From NCBI RefSeq assembly GCF_040450955.1, contig NZ_CP144373.1, forward strand, positions 1,282,486-1,346,485: a DNA stretch of 64,000 nt, given 5' to 3'. Positions 35,238-42,938 of this stretch are shown one piece after another. A program made the translations under genes and the position numbers. Position 1 is the stretch's first letter. The number at the start of each line of letters is the position of its first letter. The stretch is from Thermodesulfovibrio sp. 3907-1M (GTDB lineage Bacteria; Nitrospirota; Thermodesulfovibrionia; Thermodesulfovibrionales; Thermodesulfovibrionaceae). A model generated the notes under the pieces. That model made no database searches. It had not been told where the DNA came from and saw only the letters and a program-made list of their open reading frames with translations.

Positions 35238-36122
35238 ATGTTTGATCTAAAAAAATACATTGCCGAAAAAAAAGAGAAAGTTGAAGAATTTATCAAATCT
35301 TATTTCAATCCATCCATAAAACCGTCCATACTTCATGACTCTGTTTTTTACTCTTTAACTGCTGGTGGAAAAAGACTGAGACCCGTTCTCTGTATCGCTT
35401 CCTATGAAGCCTGTGGAGGCAAGAAAGATATAACTCCATATGCGACTGCAATAGAGTTTATCCATACCTATTCTTTAATTCACGATGACCTTCCTTCAAT
35501 GGATAACGATGACCTAAGACGGGGTAAACCAACAAATCATAAAGTATTTGGAGAGGGAATTGCAATCCTTGCAGGTGATGGATTGCTGACAGAGGCTTTT
35601 AGAATTCTATCCAATCCAGAATATGCTGATGTTGAGCCATTAAATCTTATAAAGGTCATTTATGAATTAAGTAGTTCAGCGGGTGTTTACGGAATGGTAG
35701 GAGGTCAGGCAATGGATTTAATCTCAGAGGGAAAAGAGCCTGATAGAGAAACTGTTGAATTCATTCATTTAAATAAAACTGCAAAGTTGATTTCTGCATC
35801 CGTTAAATCAGGAGCAATACTTGCCAGTGCTGATGATGAAAAAATAAAAAGAATTGAAAAATACGGATTAAGTATAGGTCTTGCCTTTCAAATAATTGAT
35901 GACATCCTTGATATAGAGGGCTGTACTGAGGAGATGGGAAAACCAAAAGGCTCTGATATTGAAAAAGGAAAGATGACCTATCCAAGAGTATATGGAATTG
36001 CTGAATCAAAGAAAAAGGCAAAAAAACTGATAGATGAGGCCCTGGATGCTCTTTTAACATTTGATCATAAAGCAGAACCATTAAGAGAGATTGCAAGATA
36101 TATAATAAAACGCACATCGTGA
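35238..36122 (+). CDS. ispA: Polyprenyl (farnesyl/geranylgeranyl) diphosphate synthase
   Basis: 294 residues of all-helical trans-prenyltransferase. The first Asp-rich motif is DDLPSMDNDD with RRG following, and the second is DDILD in IIDDILDIEG. GGKRLRPVL near residue 45 binds the pyrophosphate. It makes C15 or C20 prenyl diphosphate for quinones and other isoprenoids; chain length cannot be fixed by eye. An upstream GTG at 35223 is possible, but the ATG at 35238 just after the guaA stop is preferred. Confidence 0.92.
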   Translation: MFDLKKYIAEKKEKVEEFIKSYFNPSIKPSILHDSVFYSLTAGGKRLRPVLCIASYEACGGKKDITPYATAIEFIHTYSLIHDDLPSMDNDDLRRGKPTNHKVFGEGIAILAGDGLLTEAFRILSNPEYADVEPLNLIKVIYELSSSAGVYGMVGGQAMDLISEGKEPDRETVEFIHLNKTAKLISASVKSGAILASADDEKIKRIEKYGLSIGLAFQIIDDILDIEGCTEEMGKPKGSDIEKGKMTYPRVYGIAESKKKAKKLIDEALDALLTFDHKAEPLREIARYIIKRTS

Positions 36123-36877
36123 AGCTTCGTCTGGATCAATTACTCCTTAAAAAGGGCATTACCGAAAGCAGAGAAAAAGCCCGTGCACTCATAATTGAGG
36201 GAAAAGTCATTGTAAATGGACGGAAAATTGAAAAGCCAGGCACACAGGTTGATGAAGATGCAAAAATAGAGCTCTGCGGACAGCCTCTTCCATATGTTAG
36301 CAGAGGTGGATTAAAGCTTGAGGCAGCATTAAAAGCTTTTTCTATAGATGTGAAAGATAAAGTAGCAATGGATGTGGGCGCAAGCACAGGAGGATTTACT
36401 GACTGTCTTTTGCAGCATGGTGCAAAGCGTGTTTATGCAATAGATGTTGGATATGGTAAGCTTGCATGGAAACTCAGAACAGATCCGAGAGTTATTCCAG
36501 TAGAGAGAACGAATATAAGATACATGAATAGAGAAAGCATTCCCGAGGATATTGATATAGCAACAGTTGATGTATCCTTCATATCTTTAAAGCTTGTTAT
36601 TCCAAAACTTATAGAGTTCCTGAAACCAGGAGGTGAAATTATCGCACTAATTAAACCACAGTTTGAGGTTGGTCGTGGTGAAGTTGACAGAGGTGGAATA
36701 GTAAAAGCTCCAGAAAAAAGAAGAAAAGCAGTAGAGGAAATTAAAAAATTCTTTGAAACTCTGAATCTCATTGTAGTTGGTATTATAGAGTCTCCCATCA
36801 AAGGGCAAAAAGGCAATATTGAGTATTTAATCTATGCTAAGGTCAATCAACAATTGCACCAAAAACCATGCCTGTAA
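36119..36877 (+). CDS. tlyA: TlyA-type rRNA 2'-O-methyltransferase
   Basis: 252 residues: an N-terminal S4 RNA-binding domain (about 1-60, LDQLLLKKGITESREKARAL) followed by an FtsJ-like Rossmann methyltransferase (VAMDVGASTGGFTDCLLQ, IKPQFE). TlyA proteins methylate cytidines in 16S and 23S rRNA; the older label 'hemolysin' is misleading. It starts at a GTG overlapping the upstream stop (GTGA), and prenyl synthase-tlyA is a common gene pair. Its 3' end overlaps the convergent permease gene by 35 nt. Confidence 0.9.
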   Translation: MKLRLDQLLLKKGITESREKARALIIEGKVIVNGRKIEKPGTQVDEDAKIELCGQPLPYVSRGGLKLEAALKAFSIDVKDKVAMDVGASTGGFTDCLLQHGAKRVYAIDVGYGKLAWKLRTDPRVIPVERTNIRYMNRESIPEDIDIATVDVSFISLKLVIPKLIEFLKPGGEIIALIKPQFEVGRGEVDRGGIVKAPEKRRKAVEEIKKFFETLNLIVVGIIESPIKGQKGNIEYLIYAKVNQQLHQKPCL

Positions 36878-38012
36878 TTGTTGCCATTATAATAACGAGG
36901 CTTACATAGACTGCTGTTTTTTTGAATCCTATTGTTCTCATTATAACAATCATACTTGGAAGACTCAGCGCAGGTCCTGCAAGCAGAAGTGCAAGGGCAG
37001 GTCCTTTTCCCATTCCTGCACCGAGCAAACCCTGAATTATAGGAACTTCTGTTAGAGTTGCAAAATACATAAAAGCTCCCACAACACTGGCTATAAAGTT
37101 TGCCTGTAAAGAGTTTCCGCCCACCAATGAGTAAACCCACTCTGATGGAACAACTCCTTCATGTCCTACTCTACCAAAGAAAAATCCAGCAACGACAACA
37201 CCGATAAAAAGAAGAGGAATTATAAGATAGGCATAATACCATGTCTGATAAACCCACTGAGTAATTTCATCCTTACTGAACCATTTAAGGCTGAACAAAA
37301 CTACCAGTGTAAGGAATACTATTGCAAGCACCCACTTTATATTATACACGGTCCACCAGAGAGAAACTGCGCCTTCCTGTGGTTTTCCCCAGTTTGCGAA
37401 AATTAGAAATCCTATCATGAAAAAAAGATGTAGTGCTGTCTGATAAAGTGGTTTAGCCTGTGGCCCTGCAACATCAAACTCCTCATCAGCCTGCCTTTTT
37501 TTCTCTTCTTTTATAAAAATAAGATGCATGAGCAATCCAATAATTATGCTGAAAAGAACTGCTCCTACTGCCCTTGCAACTCCAATATCCCATCCAAGAA
37601 TTCTTGCAGTGAGAATTATTGCAAGAACATTTATTGCAGGACCAGAGTAAAGAAAAGCAATTGCAGGACCAAGCCCTGCTCCTCTTTGATAGATACTCAT
37701 AAACAGGGGCAGTATTGTGCAGGAACACACAGCCAGAATTGAGCCAGATACAGCAGCCACACCATAAGAAAGAACCTTGTTTGCCTTTGCACCAAAGTAT
37801 TTCATTACAGCAGCTTTGTTTACAAAAACAGCAATTGCACCTGCAATGAAAAAAGCTGGAATTAAGCATAAAAGCACATGCTCCTGAGCATACCACTTAG
37901 CAAGAGCTAAGGATTCAAAAATCGCATTGGTAAATCTTTGATTTTCTATTGGAAGAAAATAAAATACAAGAAAAATAAGAACAATCAATCCAAGTTTAGT
38001 TTTTTCCTTCAA
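36843..38012 (-). CDS. Permease of the ArsP/DUF318 family
   Basis: 389 residues with about nine to ten membrane helices, and the conserved Cys pair in AVCSCTILPLF. A second repeat-like half contains FATLTEVPIIQGLLGAGMGKGPALA. Members of this family (PF03773) export trivalent organoarsenicals or are linked to metal stress. The ArsR gene 22 nt upstream supports arsenic or a thiophilic metal as substrate; the exact one is unknown. Its 3' end overlaps tlyA by 35 nt, convergently. Confidence 0.85.
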   Translation of the reverse strand: MKEKTKLGLIVLIFLVFYFLPIENQRFTNAIFESLALAKWYAQEHVLLCLIPAFFIAGAIAVFVNKAAVMKYFGAKANKVLSYGVAAVSGSILAVCSCTILPLFMSIYQRGAGLGPAIAFLYSGPAINVLAIILTARILGWDIGVARAVGAVLFSIIIGLLMHLIFIKEEKKRQADEEFDVAGPQAKPLYQTALHLFFMIGFLIFANWGKPQEGAVSLWWTVYNIKWVLAIVFLTLVVLFSLKWFSKDEITQWVYQTWYYAYLIIPLLFIGVVVAGFFFGRVGHEGVVPSEWVYSLVGGNSLQANFIASVVGAFMYFATLTEVPIIQGLLGAGMGKGPALALLLAGPALSLPSMIVIMRTIGFKKTAVYVSLVIIMATITGMVFGAIVD

Positions 38013-38034
38013 TTTTATCCTCCTGAATTTTTAA

Positions 38035-38394
38035 TTAAGTCTTACAATAGCGGGGATCCTGGCTATCTTTAAAATTTTTTAGACTTTCAAGCTCTTTTCT
38101 TATTTCATCATCTGAAATCTTTTCAAGCACAGAGAGAATTAAAAATCTTTTAAACAGATCTGCGTCATCAAGGCTATAAAGAATCCATTTTCCTTTTCTT
38201 TTTATCTTTACAAGCCCTGCTTCCTTTAAAACGCCGAGATGAAATGAAACCTTTGGCTGAACCATCTCAAGAGCATTAACTATCTCACATACGCAAAGTT
38301 CGCCTTTTTCAAGAAGTTTGAGAATTTTAAGCCTCGTTTCATCAGATAAGGCATGAAACACCTTTGCCAACTCAGATGTTTTCAAATTTTTCAT
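38035..38394 (-). CDS. arsR: ArsR/SmtB-family metalloregulator
   Basis: 119 residues with a winged helix-turn-helix. The recognition region includes VQPKVSFHLGVLKEAGLV. The metal site resembles ArsR type I, with Cys34 and Cys36 in ELCVCEIV at the start of alpha-3; a further Cys117 lies at the C-terminus. It should repress its own operon and the downstream permease and release DNA on binding arsenite or antimonite. The ATG has no Shine-Dalgarno, and the promoter -10 ends 5 nt upstream, so translation is probably leaderless. Confidence 0.9.
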   Translation of the reverse strand: MKNLKTSELAKVFHALSDETRLKILKLLEKGELCVCEIVNALEMVQPKVSFHLGVLKEAGLVKIKRKGKWILYSLDDADLFKRFLILSVLEKISDDEIRKELESLKNFKDSQDPRYCKT

Positions 38395-38399
38395 AAAAA

Positions 38400-38429
38400 A
38401 GTATAAAAAATTTTTTATATGTTTGTCAA
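38400..38429 (-). promoter_or_regulatory. Promoter of arsR-permease operon
   Basis: A perfect TTGACA (minus strand, 38429-38424), an 18-nt spacer and TATACT (38405-38400). The predicted start of transcription coincides with the arsR ATG. Confidence 0.7.
38402..38419. promoter_or_regulatory. Candidate ArsR operator
   Basis: TATAAAAAATTTTTTATA is an uninterrupted 18-bp perfect palindrome filling most of the promoter spacer and part of the -10. A dimeric repressor here would block RNA polymerase. AT-rich inverted repeats are typical ArsR/SmtB sites. Confidence 0.5.
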
Positions 38430-38470
38430 CTTACTAAGATTGCAGATAGAGCTGAAAAACATTGCATCTT

Positions 38471-38845
38471 TGTCATTACAAAGGTGGCATTCCACCTTTA
38501 TTGTCATCCCAATGCTTTCTTTTTATCATTGTATATTAGATTCCGAGCTAAACGAGGAATCTCATCTTTTTTCTTTTTGTCATTCCAAACAGAGCACGAA
38601 CGGAGTGAGGAATCTCCTTATCACAAAGATTGCCACGCCCGACTTTGTCGGGCTCTCAATGACAAAGTGTCATTCCGAGGAGCGTAAGCGACGAGGAATC
38701 TCCTCATTTTCTTTAAAAGTGAAACGGGAGAAATGAGAAGTGAAAAGAATTATTAATGAGGGGATTGCAAGCCCGACAAAGTCGGGCATGGTAAATACCA
38801 TCTTTTTCAGTAAGGAGGAGGTTCCTCACTTCGGTTTGAAATGAT
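38471..38845. repeat. Mosaic of interspersed palindromic repeats in a gene-free gap
   Basis: The gap 38395-38957 has no gene. It holds degenerate copies of a CATTCC...GAGGAATCTC element at 38540-38563, 38581-38617 and 38671-38704, with an inverted copy near 38813-38843. It also holds two 17-bp hairpins (GCCCGACTTTGTCGGGC at 38637-38653 and its reverse complement at 38771-38787) and a hairpin AAAGGTGG-CATT-CCACCTTT at 38480-38499. GC content is higher than in the surroundings. Such elements resemble repeats I recall as common between genes in many bacteria. Confidence 0.75.
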
Positions 38846-38957
38846 AAAGAAAGAGGCAGGTCACATTTATATCTACAATTTCAAAACTTTTTCCTTCTCG
38901 TTACAGAATAGAGCAAAATTCTGGTAAAATAAAAATTAAACTGTTCTGGAGGTAAAA

Positions 38958-39917
38958 TTGAGCTACATAATTGTCACTGGAGGAGCTGGATTTATTGGCT
39001 CAAATGTGGTAAAAAGGCTTAATGAACTGGGTGAAGAAAAAATCTTCATAGTTGATAATTTAAATACCTCGGAAAAGTGGAAAAATCTTGTGGAACTTAA
39101 TTTTGAGGATTACATTCATAAAGATGAGTTTATTGAAAAAATAGAGGAATTTAAAATTTCAACTAAAGCAATAATCCATCTTGGTGCAAGAAGTAGCACT
39201 ACTGAAAGGGATGTTGATTTTCTTATGAAAAACAACTATGAATACACTAAAAAGCTGGCAAAATGGTCATTAAAAAACAATGTCAGATTCATATATGCAT
39301 CAACTGCAGCCACCTATGGAGATGGCTCTAAAGGATTTTCTGATGAGCATAGCTTAATTCCTCTTTTAAGACCTTTAAATGCCTATGGTTATTCAAAGCA
39401 GATATTTGACCTCTGGGCATTAAAAAATGGAATTCTTGATAAAATAGTTGGGTTAAAATACTTCAATGTTTACGGACCAGGAGAAGCTCATAAAGGTGAC
39501 ATGAGAAGTATGGTTTTAAAAGCCTATGAGCAGATTAAAAAAGATGGCAAAATAAGACTTTTTAAATCCTATCACCCGCATTACAGAGATGGTGAACAAC
39601 TTAGAGATTTCATTTATGTAAAAGATGCTGTAGAGATGACTCTGTTTTTCCTTGAAAAACCTGAAATAAATGGGATTTTCAATGCAGGAACAGGCATACC
39701 CCGTTCATGGAATGATTTAGCAAAAGCGGTTTTTTCAGCATTAGGACTTAAACCACAGATTGAATACATTGACATGCCAGAAGAAATTAAAGAAAGATAT
39801 CAATATCTTACAAAAGCTGATATGAGTAAACTTAAAAAAGCAGGCTACAATAAACCCACTTTATCTCTTGAAGAAGGGATAAAAGACTATATTGTTAACT
39901 ATCTTGAAAAACACTAA
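38958..39917 (+). CDS. hldD: ADP-L-glycero-D-manno-heptose 6-epimerase
   Basis: 319 residues, short-chain dehydrogenase fold with NADP-binding TGGAGFIGSN at residues 7-16, the catalytic Ser/Thr in YASTAATYG and Tyr-x3-Lys in YGYSKQ. FNVYGPGEAHKGDM and the GEQLRDFIYVKD segment are typical of HldD. It makes the heptose donor for the lipopolysaccharide inner core, so the cell has a Gram-negative outer membrane. The start is a TTG supported by GGAGG at 38949-38953; no other start fits the glycine-rich loop. No other heptose gene is adjacent. Confidence 0.93.
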   Translation: MSYIIVTGGAGFIGSNVVKRLNELGEEKIFIVDNLNTSEKWKNLVELNFEDYIHKDEFIEKIEEFKISTKAIIHLGARSSTTERDVDFLMKNNYEYTKKLAKWSLKNNVRFIYASTAATYGDGSKGFSDEHSLIPLLRPLNAYGYSKQIFDLWALKNGILDKIVGLKYFNVYGPGEAHKGDMRSMVLKAYEQIKKDGKIRLFKSYHPHYRDGEQLRDFIYVKDAVEMTLFFLEKPEINGIFNAGTGIPRSWNDLAKAVFSALGLKPQIEYIDMPEEIKERYQYLTKADMSKLKKAGYNKPTLSLEEGIKDYIVNYLEKH

Positions 39918-39918
39918 G

Positions 39919-40494
39919 TTATCTCTGAATTAATCTTATCAAAATATAAATCTTGCAGAGTTTTTCAAGAAGTTCACAGACTGAAAAAGCTTCCTCCATG
40001 TTATATCCTACACTAACAGCTCCATGCCTTGATAAAAAAACAGCTTTTTTATTCCCTAAAGCTTTTACAACCTCTGCAGCAAGCTCTTTTGTTCCAGAGG
40101 GAGCGTATTTTGTAACATCTATCTGTCCTCCCAGAACATCCATCTGTTCATCAAGAATTGAAGGAAGAGAAAGATTCAAGGCTGCCATTGTGCATGCAAA
40201 AGTAGAATGTGTGTGAATCACCGCATTTACATCCTCTCTTGCCTTATAAATCTCTATATGAAGCTTTCTTTCCGATGAGGGTTCTCTGTCTCCTTCTATG
40301 ACATTCTCATTAAAATCAATAATTACCACATCTGATGCTTTCATTGTATTGTAAGATTTGGATTTTGCTGTAATAGCAATAAGATTTTCTTTCAGTCTCA
40401 TACTAATGTTACCACTACATCCAGTAACAAGCCCTTTTTTATAAATTCTTTTTGCTATCTTCACAACTTCTTCTCTTTCTTTTTTCCATTGCAT
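39919..40494 (-). CDS. Class II aldolase/adducin family protein
   Basis: 191 residues. It shows GLVTGCSGNISMRL near the N-terminus, the metal-binding HTHSTFACTMAALN and the third His in LSRHGAVSVGYNMEEAF. Members cleave sugar phosphates such as fuculose 1-phosphate or act as methylthioribulose-phosphate dehydratases; the substrate here is open. It ends 1 nt from the hldD stop, convergently. A TATAAT ends 6 nt before the ATG and no Shine-Dalgarno is visible. Confidence 0.85.
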   Translation of the reverse strand: MQWKKEREEVVKIAKRIYKKGLVTGCSGNISMRLKENLIAITAKSKSYNTMKASDVVIIDFNENVIEGDREPSSERKLHIEIYKAREDVNAVIHTHSTFACTMAALNLSLPSILDEQMDVLGGQIDVTKYAPSGTKELAAEVVKALGNKKAVFLSRHGAVSVGYNMEEAFSVCELLEKLCKIYILIRLIQR

Positions 40495-40526
40495 AGTTTT
40501 ATTATAAAATAATTATAAAATTTATA

Positions 40527-40550
40527 AAAAAACCGTTACGGAGGTTTTTT
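40527..40550 (+). promoter_or_regulatory. Hairpin covering the ribosome site of the HEAT-repeat gene
   Basis: AAAAAACC (40527-40534) pairs with GGTTTTTT (40543-40550). The loop and 3' arm include the GGAGG (40540-40544), and the stem ends directly before the ATG. In RNA this would hide the start site. It has the look of an RNA thermometer or attenuator, but the weak A-U stem may not fold at a thermophile's growth temperature. Confidence 0.35.
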
Positions 40551-41189
40551 ATGAAAAATTTTTTGAAACTTCTGATTTTAGTATTTCTGCTTTTCCCTTT
40601 TACCAGTGTTTACAGCCTTACAATTGATGAACTTTTTAAGGAGCTTGATACACCCCAATGGAGAGATAAGATTGTAGATCCAGCATTTGTTGGAAAATTC
40701 AAAAATCCTGATATGCTTTCAACTGTTGTAAAACTTGCTGATGCAAGGGGTTATGACTGGAGATACAGAATCCGCGCAATAAGACTACTTGGAAGTATCG
40801 GCAGTCCTCAGGCTGAGGAAGCTTTACTGGGAATGTTTCAGGACCCCTTCTTTCATAATGAATGTCCTTCTCTAAAATCTTATGTAGCTGATGCTTTAGG
40901 AGACTTTAAACCAAGCATGAGGCTTCTTGAGATTCTTAAAGAAGGCTTAAATGACCCAGAAACTCTTGTGAGAGAAGCTACTGCAAGGTCACTGGGTAGA
41001 ATTAAGATGGCTGAAGCAGTTAAATATTTAAAAGAAGCCTTTTTATCAGAAAAAACTCTTGCAGTGAGAATAGCAATTATCAATGCATTAAAATCAATAG
41101 GGACACCAGAGGCAAAAAACTTTATAAAGGAAATAGCCTCTGACGGGAACCATAAAGAACTGATAGATGTTTTCGGAAGTTCTTTATAA
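40551..41189 (+). CDS. Exported HEAT-repeat protein
   Basis: 212 residues. A signal peptide (residues 1-22, LLILVFLLFPFTSVYS) is followed by helical repeats of HEAT/PBS-lyase type: YRIRAIRLLGSIGSPQAEEAL, SYVADALGDFKPS, VREATARSLGRIKMAEAVKYL and VRIAIINALKSIGTPEAKNFI. Such repeats bind other proteins; no enzyme motif is present. Its last 23 nt overlap the phosphatase gene in another frame, so the two are coupled. Confidence 0.8.
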   Translation: MKNFLKLLILVFLLFPFTSVYSLTIDELFKELDTPQWRDKIVDPAFVGKFKNPDMLSTVVKLADARGYDWRYRIRAIRLLGSIGSPQAEEALLGMFQDPFFHNECPSLKSYVADALGDFKPSMRLLEILKEGLNDPETLVREATARSLGRIKMAEAVKYLKEAFLSEKTLAVRIAIINALKSIGTPEAKNFIKEIASDGNHKELIDVFGSSL

Positions 41190-42042
41190 TACGGAATTAT
41201 TAAATGATTTTGAACCAGAAGATATTATTGAGGTTTTTAAAAATACCACTGAAGTGCTGGCAAAGGAGCCTGCTTTTATAAAACCAGATCTTCAGGAAGG
41301 TAAAGCAGTATTTGTTGGAGATACTCATGGAGATTTTTCAACTACAAAATACATCGTTAAAAGATTTTTAAATGCCTCAGGCAAACAATATCTTGTATTT
41401 CTTGGAGATTATGTGGATAGAGAGCCTGAACCTGAAGGTTCTCTCTGGAATCTTGTTTATCTATGCTTGCTGAAAATAAACTTTCCAGAAAGAGTTTTTC
41501 TCTTAAAGGGTAACCATGAAGCAAACTATGCTGTGGAATGTTTTCCCTATGAATTTAATGAAGAGCTTATTGAAATTTTTGGTAGCACAGGAGTAAAAAT
41601 CCATGAGGCTGCGGTATCCGTTTTTAAAGAGATGCCTTTGATGCTTCAGACACTAAATGGAGTTGTAGCTGCTCATGGTGGATTTCCCATGAGAGGACAA
41701 AAAATAGAGGATAAATCTCGTGAAGATTTAATTATGGACATTTTATGGGCAGACCCTGAGTGTTCTCCCATGTTTAGAGGATATGGAGTTCCTAAGTTCA
41801 CAGAGGAGCAACTCATTAATTTTTTAGATTCTTGTGGTGCTTCATGTTTTATAAGAGGACATGACTACACTGTAGCAGGCAAAGCTATATATTCAAATAA
41901 GTGCATAACTGTATTTACCTGCCGTAGATACGCATTCAAGGCAGGCATGACTGTAGCAAAAGTTGATTTATCCAGAAAAGTTAAAGATGCAACAGATATT
42001 GTTTTAGAAGACTTTACTTCTTTCCTTGATACATTGATATAA
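41167..42042 (+). CDS. PP2A-like serine/threonine protein phosphatase (metallophosphoesterase)
   Basis: 291 residues of the calcineurin-like superfamily in its eukaryote-like PPP form. The metal-binding motifs are [35 protein letters not shown] and the late RGHDYTV. It should remove phosphate from protein Ser/Thr (or other phosphoesters). No signal peptide is present, so it acts in the cytoplasm. It overlaps the HEAT-repeat gene by 23 nt. Its 3' end overlaps the convergent DUF6485 gene by 29 nt. Confidence 0.9.
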   Translation: MFSEVLYNTELLNDFEPEDIIEVFKNTTEVLAKEPAFIKPDLQEGKAVFVGDTHGDFSTTKYIVKRFLNASGKQYLVFLGDYVDREPEPEGSLWNLVYLCLLKINFPERVFLLKGNHEANYAVECFPYEFNEELIEIFGSTGVKIHEAAVSVFKEMPLMLQTLNGVVAAHGGFPMRGQKIEDKSREDLIMDILWADPECSPMFRGYGVPKFTEEQLINFLDSCGASCFIRGHDYTVAGKAIYSNKCITVFTCRRYAFKAGMTVAKVDLSRKVKDATDIVLEDFTSFLDTLI

Positions 42043-42214
42043 ATCTTTTTATACTTCTGTCATAGGTAGCTTCCACTTCTGGAGTAAAATAACATGCTGG
42101 CAGCTCTCCTCTTTTTCTGTGATAATGCAAGCATTCACAGCATATTCCTTTTTTCTCACAGGGTTCATAACTGCAGTTACAGATTTTTTTGTTTCTTTCA
42201 ATTCTGCATTCCAT
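42014..42214 (-). CDS. DUF6485-type small cysteine-rich protein
   Basis: 66 residues with seven cysteines in the pattern [19 protein letters not shown] then [19 protein letters not shown], which should bind a metal or Fe-S cluster. I recognise the pattern as DUF6485; function is unknown. A GAGGAGG site precedes the ATG, and the crp gene ends 17 nt upstream, so it is probably cotranscribed. Its end runs 29 nt into the phosphatase gene on the other strand. Confidence 0.75.
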   Translation of the reverse strand: MECRIERNKKICNCSYEPCEKKGICCECLHYHRKRGELPACYFTPEVEATYDRSIKRFISMYQGKK

Positions 42215-42230
42215 AAGCCTTCCTCCTCAA

Positions 42231-42905
42231 TCAAAGTTTATTTTTAAGTAATTCAAAAAGCCTATCTATATCTTTCACGATAATCTTACGATTTTGCTCA
42301 ACTATGTAGCCTTCTTTTTTTAATCTGCCTATTATTCTTATTGCCGTTTCAGTAGTTGTGCCTGCCATTTCTGCAATCTCCTGCTTTGTGAGTTTTAAAT
42401 CTATTAAAACCCCTTCTGAAACTTTTTTACCATACTTTGTGGTAAGCTTGAGGATTTGATAAACAATCCTTGATAAAACATCTTCCAGCGCGAGATTTTT
42501 AAGACTTTCAACGCCTGCTCTCAGCCTCATAGTAATATGATGTAGAATCTTATTATTTAAACCAGGATACTTATTGAATACTTTTAAAAAAATATTCCTC
42601 CCAACCTTTCCAACCTCGCAATTCTCTATTGCTATTGCAGTAGCTGGATAAGGAAAATTTTTTATTACTGCAAGAGCACCAAAAAAATCAGGTGCATCAA
42701 TTATTTCAAGAACAATTTCTCTGCCATCAGCGGAAAACTTTGATATTTTAACCTTACCTTTTAAAAGAATATAAAACCACTCCGCGCTGTCTCCTTCATA
42801 AAAAATTACCTGACGTTTTTTAAAGCTCTGGATTGTTAAATTTTTTTCAAGATTTCTCAGATCATCGTTGCTCAGTTCATTGAAAATGGCAATTTCTTCA
42901 AGCAT
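42231..42905 (-). CDS. Crp/Fnr-family transcriptional regulator
   Basis: 224 residues: an N-terminal cyclic-nucleotide-binding-like beta-roll (FKKRQVIFYEGDSAEWFYILLKG), a dimer helix, and a C-terminal winged HTH (LKLTKQEIAEMAGTTTETAIRIIGRLKKEGYI). It lacks the N-terminal Cys cluster of Fnr, so it does not sense oxygen in that way. It follows the DsrK-like gene by 33 nt and may control this respiratory operon. The frame is open from a TTG at 42920, but the ATG at 42905 is a better start; it has no Shine-Dalgarno and a TAAAAT ending 5 nt upstream. Confidence 0.87.
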   Translation of the reverse strand: MLEEIAIFNELSNDDLRNLEKNLTIQSFKKRQVIFYEGDSAEWFYILLKGKVKISKFSADGREIVLEIIDAPDFFGALAVIKNFPYPATAIAIENCEVGKVGRNIFLKVFNKYPGLNNKILHHITMRLRAGVESLKNLALEDVLSRIVYQILKLTTKYGKKVSEGVLIDLKLTKQEIAEMAGTTTETAIRIIGRLKKEGYIVEQNRKIIVKDIDRLFELLKNKL

Positions 42906-42938
42906 TAATAATTTTAACAAAAAATTACGGTTTCTATC

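Noticed and set aside
36119-36877. Hemolysin A label for the S4/FtsJ protein
   Set aside because: The fold is an rRNA 2'-O-methyltransferase (TlyA); the toxin name is historical.
38471-38845. A small RNA gene or transcription terminator cluster in the repeat block
   Set aside because: The hairpins lack T-tracts, and the units recur as degenerate copies in both orientations, which fits interspersed repeats better.
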